The notes under the pieces: model-generated
What the model was told of the DNA's origin: nothing
What the model saw: only the letters and a program-made list of their open reading frames with translations
Database searches by the model: none
Program-made: the position numbers and the translations under genes
Origin: Laburnicola sp. R22_1
Lineage: Eukaryota; Ascomycota; Dothideomycetes; Pleosporales; Didymosphaeriaceae
Direction: 5' to 3'
Assembly: GCA_014281115.1 (NCBI GenBank)
Contig: JACONQ010000011.1
Location: forward strand, 682,001-746,000
DNA length: 64,000 nucleotides
Part shown: in pieces, positions 1-13,034 of the stretch
Numbering within the stretch: the stretch's first letter is position 1
How the letters are laid out: every line of letters begins with the position of its first letter

Positions 1-3000
1 CGCGCACTCGCCGATCGAGTACTCATAAAACCTGGCTCCAGGGCCCATCGCTGTCCTTCGCACCGTCCTCGACTCCGAAACGAATAACATAAGGGGGGGA
101 CACAAGGCGGCACGGCCTAGGGTCTCATTGGTCGTTGCCCAAGAAGACGTAAGGTTCAGCAAGTTTATCGAAGGGCTTCGGTCGCCCACAAACTCTGCCG
201 AACCGAACGATCGTCTACCGTTGCTCTTGCTCAGCCGCATCATCCGATATAGCGGCAGCCACCGCCTCTTCGGAAAAACAAACATAAAGTGCGGGTGGAT
301 ATTCCCAAAGACCAAAGTTGGAAGCTCGCCACTGGTGTCCTGCGAGTCGGCAGCGTCGTGATAGCCCAACTAGAAATCCGATACAACGTTGGTCTAGGAG
401 GTTGTCTCCTCCAACCCATTATTTAGAACAACGTTCAGTTAGAGTTACTGTATCGCTGGGACTCTCTCGACAGGCGCTCCCTGATATATCATCGAGTGCG
501 CACACTTCGATACCAACACGTCGCATCGCTCATGGGCATTGATGACGACTTCAGCATCCTCGAATACTAACATTTTCGCTCGATCGTTTGGTATCATAAC
601 AACCCTGTCCCGGGTTACGGACATCCGACGCCGCTGGCCGCTCCAAGTCTATCAGAGAGCTTAAGTCATCGCCCATGCTCTCGCGGTCGGTGGCGTCAAC
701 GGGAAGTATTACGTCTCTTTGTCGACTCAGTCCTCCAACGTCATCTCTTGGACTTTCTCAAGTCGATTCGGCTATCTCCTTTCGTCATATTCTTCAAGTC
801 GACACTTCCCACGAGTCTCGCAATCGTCACATTGCGCCATTTCGCCATCTTCTGTTTGCAACCGAGTGAACTCAAGGCACGCCGCAAGGCTGCTAACTCA
901 GTGTAGAAAGCTACCCACCGTTGGCATTCCACCTCCCTTCACAAACCGCCGCATGAGTCTTACGGAAGGTGACTGCTGCGAATATCAAGCTCTGCTTGGT
1001 GTTGGGCGTCTGTCATTTTGACTTTGGTCGTGACTCGCCTTAAACAATTTCAAGCTTTGCTTGGTGTTAGGTGTCCGTCCTGGCTTTGACCTTGACTCGC
1101 CTCAATAAGTACCTCGCAGCAGTCCCTTCTTAGGAATGGAACGTGGGTCTAGTAGTGTCGTAGGAATGTGGGCTCTCTCACATCTTCGACGGTTGTATCA
1201 TTTTCGGATGAAGGAATGTCCAGAACGCTCACATGAGAGACGGAGCAAAGTTCAGACGGGCGGTGGTGGATGGTGCGATGTGGGGATTACGAGGCTCACC
1301 CCCCCGGCTCTTCGATGCTGCAGCAGCACGCCGATCGGGGTTCTTTTGGATGATGATCCTTCATAAGGGTTCTACCCTTCCAATTGGCGGCGTCTCATCA
1401 ATCGACCGCTCTGGCTCCGACACTTTGAACGTGCGAGCTTCCTTCGGAATCGACGTCGACACCGGTATCGGTATTACCGGCTTCTTCAGGTTTGGAAAAC
1501 ACTTCGCCAATTTTTCCCGGTTCCAGTCTTGGTCATGGCTTTCGATCTTCATTTTCCTTCCGACTTATCTCCAACTTTTCAGTCCTAGTCATCTTCTCTT
1601 CCGACCAAGCACACAAATCCGGTCGACCCTCGATGAGGGCGCCCGACTCCTGTGCCCGTTAACCTCTTTCGCCAACCCCAAGTACGCATCAGTGTGCGCC
1701 GAGCCTTCGTCCAGCTCGTTGACTCAATGCTCATCTTCGAACGGATTTGATCAACATCTTTGCTCAACACTAACACCAGTCCCTGTCCGTTCGCCCGACT
1801 AAATCGACTTCGATATTTTGAAAGAATAACTGCTTAGACGTGGAAAGTTATGGTCTCGCTACCTCCCGTCTATTCCTAGCAAGCCGCTAACTCGTAGCTC
1901 AGATGTTCGATTTGGGCATGATAGATCTCGTGCTCGGGATGTAAACGGGATCGACAACTTTGCCGGTATCGTAATCCCTCTTGTTCGAAGCTCACTCACG
2001 GCTTGGTCTAGGTCCCTCAGGTGCTACTTCGACATGAACCCAGGCACATACACCACCGATAGGAATGTCTGTGTCAAGCGAACGGGAACCGAAACCACTT
2101 CGGCTCACCAGGTCTCAGTCGAATTGGCATGACACTGCCAATGCTCACCTGCTCTCAGCGAGATTTGGTCTTAGGATGCCGTCCGAATTTGGCGCAGCTT
2201 TCCCGGTGTCGTCTTCTCAGAATGACAAGCCCACTTGCTCGACTTAGCCATGGTGAAAGGTGCGCCCCTGATCTCCCGCTCTACAAGGTGACTTGCTGAT
2301 TATGTTTCAAGCGCGCACCTCCTCGATCTTCAGTCCTGAAATGCCGACTCTTGTTGTGGGCGTAGTTTCGATCTGCTTCTTTCGCCGCACATGTGGGACC
2401 CTCCCATCGGCATAGGTACCGAGCCCTCCCCCTCCATGACCGTATAGGATCTAGGTTTCGCGTTTCTTCTCCACCAACCAACTCTGCCAATGCCTCTTCG
2501 CATTCGATTCCACGAGCCCCGAATATGGCGTTTGATAGCTTTTGCTCCCGTTGGTCGGTGCTGCTATTACGAGGTACGTTTCGACACACGAGGAACCATT
2601 AACGATAAGTGCTGACATGCAACTAGAGCGCGTCTGGATCACTCAGTCCCGACAGTCTTCGGTCGACAAGATTTGCCTCCAGCGTCACAACCAGTGCGTG
2701 CCGTGAAGGCATGAGCTTTTTGCTCTCGTGAGGTTAGGTTTGCTTCTTCCCTCGCGGACAATGAAGATATATCATCGTTGACACACCCGATCTCCAACGG
2801 AAACGATGGACGTTCTCTCATCTTCGGGACGAACATACCCAGAAAAACGATCATGTGATAGAGGGATAGGCAATGATGGTATGTCTCCGACCCATGCTCG
2901 TCTGATTGTCTGCAGGGTTGTTCTCTGTTTGAACTCCATCAAGAGTCATGGCTCATCCTTCCCGCCAAGTTCCACAAGGCACTGAATCTCCGTGAGTACA

Positions 3001-6000
3001 GAGAGATTCCAAAGATAAGTATATGTCCGAGGAGAAGGGTACTGCATGTTGATGATTGCTCTAGGAAGAAGAACATCTCGAATGAAGTATCCGCGACGAG
3101 AATCAAGCGCGTATACCCCGAAAGACACTCCGACATTCATGGAACGACTCATGCGGACGGTTTTTGGCAACGGGACCAGTGCTGCAAAAGACCACCGAGA
3201 GTCTGAACGACTTCCGACCTTTATGAAGGTTGACGCGAGAGATTCGACGACCTTCTTCGATCGCACAAGCGCACACCCGGGCGTATCTGGGACTCAATCT
3301 CTTCTGGAAATAACCGCCGCGATGATTCCGTATTGCTTTGCTTGCTGATTTCGCTCGTGGATACGATGCGACGGTTCCTGCGGCTTATCATACGGTGCTA
3401 GCTTCGGCCTCCTCCCTTTTCATACCGTTCGAGGCGACACTGTTCACGGATCTCCTTCGTATACATCGAAGCCTTTTCGACTTGCATTATACGATACCGG
3501 TCTCGTGTACCGGTATGCGACTATACAAGCACACGAGCGCCCTGCCGAATCTTGAAGTGGATCGTTCGAGGAAAAAGCACGCCGGCCGCATCCGGAAACT
3601 TGTTGTGGTCTTGTGAACAAGGTTCACGATGGCAAGATTCCTTGCGTGATGATGCCACCATGGAGGGCAATCCGCCATCCGGTCAACGAAAGAGCCAGTA
3701 TCATGCTTCAGTCTTGTTGCAAACCGCTCTTGTTATCGCCAGCGCCTAATGCCAGAGACCGTCGGTGGTCTGGATGCAGTCCATTTGCATGCCAACGTCG
3801 GGGAGGAATTGTAGCGTACAGCTTGGGTGTGGCTCCAAATCTCCTGCCGGCTTCCTCTTCCCGGATCATTGTCTACAAGCGCCAAGGTTACTATGGCGAG
3901 GCTTCGCTTGCCGAATGCTTGTCGACTAGACCGAAGGGCACGGAAAGAAGATGAAGACATAGCCAAATCTGGGAGAAAACAGCTGAGGCTTCTGCAGTCT
4001 CCGAGCGCCCACGTAAGAAGTCGGAGGCAGCGAAGAGGAAGAACAAAACCCCAGACATGGCCGAGCTCGGATCGCGGATGCTTGTCCTGGTGGAGCTGCC
4101 GTCACTCCGGTCGGAGTCGTCTCGGTAGATGCCGTGGATCGCGCTTCTTCTCTCCGATCTGGTACTGGAGATCCGTCGCTGGCGAAGGGTTTCGCTACAA
4201 GTTTGTGGGATCCATCGAGTCTGCATCAGCGCGTTGACGCTGGGAGATGCGTCGTGGAGTCAGAGAAATTCTCCGACTATCGAGCGGAAACGTGTCGCGC
4301 TGTCTTAGCGTGCCGATCTTGTCTAGCGCTGCCCCTGTTCCGTGGATCGTCTCGAGATGTTCCAACCCACCGTGTTTCGACCATCACACCAAAACCTCGC
4401 ATCCAATGCGATGCTTCAACGCAGCTCGGGCTCGTCCATGATACCTTCGTTACAGTAACATGCCCACGGGGCTTCGAGAGATGCGCCCCTCATCGAGCGA
4501 TCGCCGTAGCGACGACGGGTCCCCTCACCGGCAGGTGAAGCTACTATTCTCAGGCCCTTGACTCCATCTTCTTGGTGGTATAATTCTCCACCCATCCTCC
4601 TCTGCCTCATGGTATCCCAAGCCGCTCGTGGGTACCCCTCGCTAGGTATTTGCGCCGGTCGTCTGCGTCGTTCGATCGCATCGCTTCGTGGCCGAACCGC
4701 TTAGAGCGCGACCTCTGTCGGCATCTTTGAGACCTTTGAGCCGTCAGCAATGCCAGAATCCCAAAACGAGGGGACAAGATGTAGCGATAGCTATGTTAGT
4801 ATGCTCTCGTTGTTCTGCGCAGTAGACCCAGAGACCCTCGGAAGAAGTTCCTTGCATAGATCGATTTTATGGCGGGGTTGTTCAGACCATTCCCAGAGGA
4901 TGCTTATCAAAGGGGAGAAAAGGAAGTGTCATCTTACCGAGGCGATGTTGAGGAATGAGGAACAGTCAGGTCTGGAATGTTCCCCCGCAACGCCCTCTCC
5001 GGAGTTCCGTCGGTTCGATCGCTTCGTGTCCTGGTATTGACCGCCACTCGTCTTCTCTGTAAAGTATCAACAACGACCGGGGCATCGTTTCTTTGCACTC
5101 TGAACATATATGCGGCGATTGGCGGCACTGGGGTATGTGGCTGGATGAAGGACGATGATGAAGAGATAGGTTTCAGGTCGACAACGAGCACACGCATGCT
5201 CGTCTATCTTCGTGTCAGCATCGAATATCGCATTACAGGCAACCAACCGGATGGAATCGACTTCGGCCATCAGAATCTTGACTTACTCATGAGAGCGACG
5301 CATGTGTCACCTTGATCTCTTGTCCAAATAACGCATCGGAGCTATACAGCGTCGATATGCTCGAACGGTGTGAACTCTTCGGCGAGTCGCATACAGGACC
5401 CGTACCTTCAAACTCCCGTCGCGCTTCATGCTGCCAACTCGGAGGCACTTATCGACAGTACGTAGGCACAATGGACAACGGCCCTGCTTTCGCGACGACC
5501 GAAACTGATGATGGCGCTGCCAGCCCCCCTTGTTGCGGCCCTGGCTGTAACTACCGGATACCTCAACAGCTGCAGATACTCTTGTGTCATCCCCTATGAT
5601 TTTGGATAGCGGAGGGCGGCGTCGGCTGGATGAGTACGACCGATCACCAGCGGTCTCTGCGTTGGTGGTTGCGCATCTCAAGTCGTGGTCGCCGTTTTGA
5701 AACTGTGGAATGCAGCCTGGCCGGTGTCTCAGTAATAGCCACACCATCTGGATGCGGTCGCAGCTGTCTCGGTCGGCGAAGTCATAGTTGAGGCGAGGGG
5801 CAAAGACGCGGATTCCTATCGGTGATCATCTCTGTCAGTAACCATAGGTCTCTCCCAAGCCTGCTCAATGCGAAAGGGGTGGAAGCCAAGCAGAATAGAC
5901 ATACCTGTCCGACAGTGAACAGCAGTGTTTAACTTGGACACGACCGGAAGCCAGGATCAGCGCCGCTGCTATCGCCGTGGTCTGCCGCACATTGCAATAC

Positions 6001-6900
6001 GAAAGATGCCGCTCCTCCTGCTCATTTGTCGCGCGAACCCGACGTCGAATTCACGTGGCGTTCATCTGTGATTCGATGCGGGGGGGCGTGCAATCGGATT
6101 GTAATTTCCAATAGGCGCAGAAAGCAGAGCTCCAACGGATAGGTGGAATCAAATATGGGCCGAGTCTCGATAAGTTGTTGTGTCGTTGGTGACCCCGCGT
6201 TCGCACTGTCTCTCGAGAAATCCTAGCGCCAAGCCTCTCATCAAGATCGAGACGAGGTAGACAACCGTTAGCTACAGATTTGTTGGAAAGCCAGAGCCTG
6301 TCAGCGAGTGTCCATATTGCTGCTGCCATTTGGGGTTCTGCGCTTTGCCGTAGTGCTGCGTGTTTGCACAGTAGTCTTGCCAATGGCATTGAAGACAGCG
6401 GGGCCATCAAGGACGCTCCTGGAGCCAGATTTCTTTCAGGAAGGAGCCGAAAGCTTACCCTATTCCTTGTATGCGCGCTGTGGCAGCCTGCACGAAGATT
6501 CGCCTGGATCCCAGAAGCCGCATTGTCTTGTGCGAGGGCCTTTCCATCTGCGCAACCCGAGTGTGCATATTTCGGGAGTCATCGCGCTGCCGGAGATGCT
6601 CTCTGACAAAGCGGTGCGTGTCGGAACGCGGGATCGTCGTGGTGGCTGCTCGGTCGCTCGTGCCAGGTCATCCTACTGTCTCTTTGTTTTGTCAATACCT
6701 TTGTGCTCCCCTCCACCTAAGGTCTCTTCTTCAGCAGGAGTCATTGCTGAGAGTGCAGGGTGCACTGAGTGAAGGCAAGCCTCGTATGTACCTGTAGTGT
6801 GATGGAGGACACCGTCGAGCTGCGCTGCGTCGGTAGCGAAGCAAATTGGCTCCACTGTGCTTGAAGAAGACGAACGCCATCTGATTGCGCTCTGCCCGCC
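1..6900. other. Gene-poor stretch, nothing supportable
   Basis: Open frames here are short (at most about 145 codons), lie in conflicting frames on both strands, and show no motif I recognise or splice-linked continuation. A 65-bp imperfect direct duplication sits at about 986-1105 (two copies sharing a CTTGGTGTT core followed by GACTCGCCT). The base composition is not AT-rich, so the stretch does not look like a heavily RIP-mutated transposon; it may be an old decayed repeat or lineage-specific intergenic DNA. Confidence 0.5.
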
Positions 6901-7330
6901 ATGTGTAGCGGCTCATAGATGCGTATCCGCTCGATCGCCTGAGGTCACATACCGTCACTCAGATCTGCACGCTATGTGTAGCGGCCTAGAATGCGTATCC
7001 GCTCGATCGCCTGAGATCGCATACCGCCAGTCAGATCTGCCCACTATGTGTAGCGGCCCATAGATGCGTATCCGCTCAATCGCCTGCGGTCGCATACCCT
7101 CACTCAGATCTGCCCGCTGTGTAGTGGCCTATGCATGGGTATCCGCTCGATCGCCTGAGGTCGCATACCGTTTGTCAGATCTGCCCGCTATGTGTAGCGG
7201 CCCATGGATGCGAATCGCTCGATCGCCTGACGTCGCATATCCTCACTCAGATCTACCCAATATGTATAGCGGCGTGTAGATGCGTATCCGCTCAGTCGCC
7301 TGCGGTCTCCTACCCTCACCCAGAGTCCCG
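6901..7330. repeat. Minisatellite, ~72 bp x 6
   Basis: Six head-to-tail copies of a unit of about 72 bp. Each begins near TGTGTAGCGGCC, continues ATGCGTATCCGCTCGATCGCC, then GGTCGCATACC, and ends CTCAGATCTGCCC. Copies diverge by roughly 10-25 percent and differ by small indels, so the array is old enough to have drifted. Each unit carries the palindromes CGATCG and AGATCT. Short ORFs through the array are by-products of the repetition. No spacer/repeat alternation, so it is not a CRISPR. Confidence 0.9.
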
Positions 7331-9400
7331 TTCTTCCCCGCGCCCCTGTATACTCCAAGCGACATGCTGTTATCCTTCCTTGTAGCCCACACCACATACG
7401 CCTTGCGCTGCGGTCGATTCGTTTCTGCGATCGGTCTCGTGTTGCGGGGAAAGGGGTAATGGCGCGCGTGGCCGTCCAAAGGTCACGGCGTCCTACGCAC
7501 CTAAGACGTTAGCAGAGCATTGACTGATAGGTTCCACCTGTTATGTGAGAGTGCTCTCCCGGCGCACAGTTTGGCGCAGGAAGGAGCTGCTGCCAGTGAA
7601 TCAGGACGCCCGATGGCCGAAGCCACTCACCTTGGTTACCCTCAAGGGCGAGCTCAAGAGGTCGCTCCCCTGTTACAACCGATCCTTGCCATGTCTGAAA
7701 GGTCATCGAAGGTCGTTTGGACATGGCGGTGCCTGCTGGCGATTCTGGCGGGCTCGTGGACTGACACCGTCTTCATGCGCCCCTTCCTTCTCACTCTCAG
7801 AGAGCTCGTGTGTAGCTCTAGTATGCCTCCTCCAAGCTCCGGGGCTGCATCAGCTCGATGTGTCGTGGGTGGTGGTGTAACAACATTGGCGGTTGATGCG
7901 GGCCCAGGCGCGGAAGACATTCACAGGGCAGAACAACCTAACTTTGCGACCGCGTCAGCGAAAGACGGCCGGGCAGGGGCTCAAGCATCTCTTGCACGAT
8001 CTTCGCCACCTGCAATACCTTTCTGCTTTCTTCGATGCCCCTTTGGCGTACACTGACTGTGGCTGCCGGCCAGGCTTACATTCTTCTTCCCGCCATTGCG
8101 CTTCGCCGGCGTTCTCCAGCGGCTGCTCTGACACTCTACCCCCTTCTCTCGTCTGTGTTCATGCTTGTAAACGGTTGCCCCTAGCTTCTTGTCGTGTCGT
8201 TATTGGCAGCGGACTCGAGGGGTATCGGCGTTTCGCGCAACTCGGGCGGAACCGCTAGCGGAGGTGCCACAACGGGCCAAAGAAGTATGCAGCCGCTTCG
8301 GGACATTTGAAAACATAAACACTAGCGAGGGTGCGACTCCGCATGAAGGGGGTTGAAGGGCGTCGTGGGTGGGGGAGGCAGGTGGGGGATGGAGAAAGAC
8401 CGTGGTCAATGCGCGTATACCGAAAGCATCACTACCAGTCGGCCGGTCTCGAGCAGCAACAAAGAACGCATGATCACACAGAAACAATGTCGCTGCTGCT
8501 TTGGAGCTATAGCTGAGCTCGATATCTTCGATGGTGATCCCTCTGTCAACCTGTCGTAGGATGACCGCGACGCTGCAGATGAGGCCAATGCCCGCCATTG
8601 AGAACTGCTGAAGACTGCTGCTGTATTATCACGGTCGCATGAGTGCATTCCAGTTTGCAAGCCTGTAAGCTTCATTGCATAGCACACCGAGCACAGTCCG
8701 GTTGGGTCCCTTTGCCCCATATCCCCTTGTGGCCCAGGTAGACCTCGTGAGCCCACGGCGGCGACGGCCTTCCGCCGAAACTATGCATCACTAAGATTAG
8801 TCTTTTTCGCAATTTCGCCAAGATCAGAAACCCATCGAACCTGGGCCAGCGGCAATACGGAGGTCGTGATCCTGGCGCTCGCACACTGCTACCTACAAAG
8901 CATAACGGTGCTGTAATCTTACGAATCACACCACGACACACGCACAGCTTAGGAGGGAACATCACAAATATGGAAAAGGGTATCAACATGGCGTGAGACG
9001 ATGGTATTCCGAAGCAGATCCAATGCTGTCAAAGACGTTTCTATGTACACCATCCTCCAAGCGCAGAAACTCCATCCGATAGTAACGCAATGACCAGACC
9101 AAGGCTGAACCAATCCGTCGTGGCGTCCGTCAATCCAAACTCGTCCAACCATCTTTGTCGTTCTAGGTAACAGGTCCATGTATCCCATTCCTGAATGTAT
9201 TGTTGGAGTGCTAGATGAGCAGCATTAGCGAAGGTAGAGCAGACAAGGCGCAGGACACTTACAAAAAGAAGGCATCGACCAATTAGTACAGCCGCTCCGG
9301 GGACTGCATCAAAGGCCAGAAGGGAGGATCGGGCTTCAGGATGTTGCCAGCACTACTGCTGCTCCAGCGGATGATTTTGTGCGTTGTTGACTTGACCGAA
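7331..9400. other. Intergenic, nothing recognised
   Basis: Only short overlapping open frames on both strands, the longest about 178 codons with no homology I recognise. No tRNA-like boxes, no convincing intron chain. Confidence 0.45.
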
Positions 9401-9409
9401 GCGAGGAGA

Positions 9410-9880
9410 CCTCAGTGTTTGGGTGTTGAGGCCCCGGGCTTGGGTGTTGAGGCCCTGGGTTTGGCTATCGCAGTGCCGTCGGGCATGTGAGAGAGGAAGG
9501 AGCGCTTCGAGCGCGCGGTATGGGAAGGTGCGAAGACGTCCGGGCAGGTGAATGCGGCCAGCCACAAACACCTGCCCCAGTGTAAGGCTTGAGGTATAGC
9601 TGACCAGCAGCGTACACCATCGAAGGAATTCCGAAGTCATAAACTTTGTATTCGAGCGCAGGGTAGGAGGGTGCCCTGACGTCAGGGCACAACATGCAGC
9701 CAGGCACGAAGGTGCGGAGACGTCAGGGCACGAAAATGCGGCCAGCCACGGAAGGTGCGGAGACGTCAGGGCACGAAATGCGGCCAACCACATACACCTG
9801 CCACAGTGTACATGGCTGGTGGTGAAGACTGGCCAGCAGTCTTTACCACCGAGGCCTTCCGAAGTCATAAGCTTTGTGCC
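9410..9880. repeat. Nested direct repeats with GACGTC units
   Basis: Two diverged copies of a ~100-bp segment end at 9650 and 9877. Each runs from GCGGCCA.CCACA, through CACCTGCC.CAGTGTA, to TTCCGAAGTCATAA.CTTTGT, with a period of about 229 bp. Between them are about three shorter units of 41-46 bp, each holding GACGTCAGGGCAC (near 9678, 9719 and 9762). A 21-bp duplication (TTGGGTGTTGAGGCCC) lies at 9418-9460. TGACGTCA, the CRE/bZIP palindrome, occurs in this block. Confidence 0.8.
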
Positions 9881-10558
9881 CGGAAGGGCAAAAGACAGAA
9901 GAGGAGGAGGGTGTGAGGAAAAGAGAGTGACCGGGCAGTAGGCAGTGGGCAGAGGCTTTATACCCTGATGACCTGCGCTAGCGGCTTTGATGTCGTAATG
10001 GGTCGTCGGTCATTCACGGCTCTGATGCGAGCAAACGGTCTCACGGCAAGTGCCGAGTCAGCTGCTAATGAGGCATCCATGGATCCGTGCATGTCGCGTC
10101 AGGAGCCATTGATTGGCCGGCACGCTGTGTATGCTTTTCCTCGGGAAATGGTCAATCACATGGCTTGTTTCAAAAGGAAGGTGGACTCAGGAAGGTCACG
10201 AAACACCCCACCGAGATGCAAGTGGCTGGCTTCGGCGGACCCAACACGGTAACTAAGAGATCTTGAGGGCCTCAGCTGCCTCGCCTTCTGGACGAGGTTG
10301 CAAACGTGACAGTGTCCATGACGCCACTGGCCCCTCAAATGCGTCACGAGAATGTCACCGGCTTCACTCTTTCTTTTGAGGGGTTAAAATGTTGCAACTG
10401 AAAGCGCCAGAAGCACGACAGTCGACAGCCGTGCTCGAACCTCGAACAATTCACAGTTTGGTCGCCAGCTTTCTAAAAAAAAATAGCGAATGCGAACAAA
10501 AAAAGAAACCTCCGAAGGCATAAGCCCATAGCCTGTCCTACAAAGCTTATGACTTCGG
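9859..10558. repeat. 700-bp segment bounded by perfect 19-bp inverted repeat
   Basis: The 19-mer CCGAAGTCATAAGCTTTGT at 9859-9877 recurs as its exact reverse complement at 10540-10558. A third, degenerate copy (CCGAAGGCATAAGC) at 10512-10525 faces the right-hand copy, so 10512-10558 can fold into a hairpin with a 13-of-14 bp stem. The outer flanks (left CTT, right ATA) show no target-site duplication, so I do not call it a transposon. No ORF inside is recognisable. Confidence 0.75.
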
Positions 10559-10560
10559 AT

Positions 10561-11926
10561 AGAGATTTTCAGAAAAACTAATTATTTAAGTACCGGAAAT
10601 AAATTCCCAGTGTTCGATTGGCGGCAGAGGTGGGAAAGGCGTCCTGGGCGGCGCTCCACCTGTATAGGTCGTGCGTGGATGTTACCCTAGCGTCAGAGTG
10701 TCAACATACGTCAAAATCTGATTTCACAACATTTGGGATTCCGCTAACATCAAAAATGCGGCAAGGACCACGTTTCTTGGTAAGAATCACTCCAAGCCTC
10801 ACGTGGCTCATACACGATCTTTCGTTCTCCCTTCCGACAATTTGACGCCCGTGGTATCCTCGTGGTTCTTGTTCAATAGAAGGGATGTCGTTCAGCACCG
10901 AGACCGACACTCCTGCAGGCTCCGCTGATGACCGACAAGCCTTTGGAACCCTGCTGTGGCACAAGCATACGCTGAGCTGGTCCTCCTTCCTGGTCTTCAT
11001 GGCTCGATCTCATCACCACACAGCGTTCCATCTCACTGGCTTCCTCAGCAGACTCCCTCCGATCAACATCACCGCTATGCCTACGTCGCGAACGAGTGTC
11101 GAAGGTTGGTTTATAGAACACTTGATTCGATGATGGTGCCGGTGCACCACCACATCCTCTCCTAAAAGGCCCCCTCTGCCAAGACCTGTGTTTGCTGCAG
11201 TTTCGCGAACATTTAGTTGCGGTGAACTCGATTCGGTTATTTTCCCGTCAGTGAGATCTTTATCTGGCATTGGGAAGAGCCGTATATGGCGTGACTTGAC
11301 GTCTTTCTGGTTCGACACAACCAAACTTCCACCTCAACACAAGACAATCGTCGTGATCTCATCACCTTGAGTGTGAGTCGTGTCGCAATATTCAACAAGC
11401 TGCCTTTGCAGCGTGTGCTGGCATGCCTCATCCAGAAACTCACAATCTGAAATTGTCCCGTCAAGCCGCACAAGCTTTTGCGGAGCCTTTCCATCTCCCC
11501 TTGCCTATTTTCAAAGCCGTTCTCACTGTCGCTGGCTTGCTCATGGTTGAATCCACTGCCTAGGGCTGACACCCAAATCTTACTCTTTGTTTCATTGGCT
11601 CTGCTAGCCACGCTCGATGTTTGGTCTGCATGCGAGCGTGTCATTCACGGCCCTCTTTCAGTTTCCCACGAGTCGAGAAAGCTGTTCCTGGGGTTCAGCC
11701 GAATAGTCTCGTGTATTTATGTGTGAAACAAGTTTGCCATCGCGGTGTGGTCACCTGTGGAAAGGCCCGACGTTTCTTTTGGGTCATAGGTGAGTCATAT
11801 GGGCTAGGACCTTCAATACTTAAAATTCCAGGCATGAAGTGCTGGTCACCGCGACTGCTCTCACCTCTGGAAAGAGAGAGCGGCAGGGTTTCGTGGTGAA
11901 GAGCAAACATTTAGCGGTCTGCAGGA
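10561..11926. other. Intergenic, upstream of the 301-aa gene
   Basis: No gene recognised; several ORFs of 60-135 codons overlap on opposite strands. The right end carries the TATA box of the next gene. Confidence 0.45.
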
Positions 11927-11934
11927 TATAAAAG
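11927..11934 (+). promoter_or_regulatory. TATA box of the 301-aa gene
   Basis: TATAAAAG, 129 bp before the ATG at 12063. A GTAAGT donor at 11994 with a CTCAG acceptor at 12030 suggests a short intron in the 5' leader. Confidence 0.55.
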
Positions 11935-12062
11935 GCAGCTCCTGCTCGAGAAACTCCCTCACAACGCCCACAAGGTCTGGCTCAACCCCAAGGTAAGTAA
12001 ATATACATGCTGGTTTAGTTATCTTCTCAGGTTGAAGCTAAGGTGTCAGTCAGTCAGTCAAC

Positions 12063-13034
12063 ATGTCATCGCCTGCCGAGGACACGGCGCCTTCCCCTCC
12101 TGCTGCTGGGGAGCAAGAGCTCCTCACGGTCTTCTCCCGCTCCGCTCCTTCCGACTTTGGAGATCGCCTCAGCAAAGCGCGTGCCCGTAGCCCCTCTTCG
12201 GTCACGCCGCCCCCGCAGCGTGTGTCGTCGGACGGTGCTGTCGCGCTCTCAGTGAGCTCCTTCGCTCCGCTGCCCGCTCCCGGCAGCAAGTCCAACATCT
12301 ACACTCCACCCCACTCGCGTGAGCCCTCCGGTAGCAAACCAAAATCCTACACTCCGAACCACTCGCCCGGCTCGATGGCTTCGTCTCGTCCGCACGTTCA
12401 TATTCCGTCGACAGTGTCCACAAGCGCACTATCGCGCGTTTCCGTCCCAGACTCAAACGGCACCAAGGACAACGCCGCCTCCATTGGCGCCATCGGAGCG
12501 GAGCGCGCAGCTGGCGCAGCGCTTCCTCGTCACCCAGCCCTGCGTCGAAAAATCCTCGCTGCACCACTGAAGATCATGCGCTCCATCGCTGCCTCGGCCG
12601 ATGAGCGAGCAGTCTTCAAGATTTTCTTGGACCGTGTCTGTCCTGTTAATAAGCAAGCTGGCACACAGTATGATAGACTGCTCCCGAACATCGAGGTTGC
12701 ATATATCTATATTATGACTGACGACGACTACGTTGTATTTAAGCATATGCTGAATTACTTCCCCCTCGTCCAGCGTATGCAGAAGCTTCTCGAAGGCGGT
12801 GACACCGAATTCGACCAGGTCAACGATCAATTGCCGGCTATCAACATCCTCCTCGGAGGCCAAACTCTTGAAGAGCTCTCTCAGGAGTTGATCAAGGAGT
12901 ATGGTCTCCAGGTGCAAGACGATGTAAGTTATGACCCTGTACCTAGTCCCACCCTTGGGAATATCACTAACCCCATACCTCTACTTTAGTACGCCCGACC
13001 CACCGCGTACGGTACATGGCCAAACTTCGACTAG
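12063..13034 (+). CDS. Unrecognised 301-aa protein, two exons
   Basis: Exons 12063-12923 and 12990-13034; the 66-nt intron has a GTAAGT donor and a TTTAG acceptor, and splicing adds 14 residues ending TWPNFD before TAG. Residues 1-150 are low complexity, rich in Ser, Pro and Ala, with two similar YTPPHS / YTPNHS tracts, so probably disordered. Residues from about 165 look folded and helical (KIMRSIAASADERAVFKIFLDRVCP, then a region ending LLGGQTLEELSQELIKEYGL). No signal peptide, membrane segment or known domain is visible. A TATA box and a possible leader intron lie upstream, which supports a real transcribed gene. I do not recognise the family and assign no function. Confidence 0.75.

Noticed and set aside
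2946..3348. Possible retrotransposon relic in overlapping ~100-codon frames
   Set aside because: No catalytic motif of reverse transcriptase, integrase or protease could be read in any frame, and no LTRs were seen.
6901..7330. CRISPR-like regular repeats
   Set aside because: The units are contiguous and diverged, with no unique spacers; eukaryotic context. It is a minisatellite.
9859..10558. MITE or TIR transposon
   Set aside because: The 19-bp inverted repeats are exact but no target-site duplication flanks them, and no known terminal motif is present.
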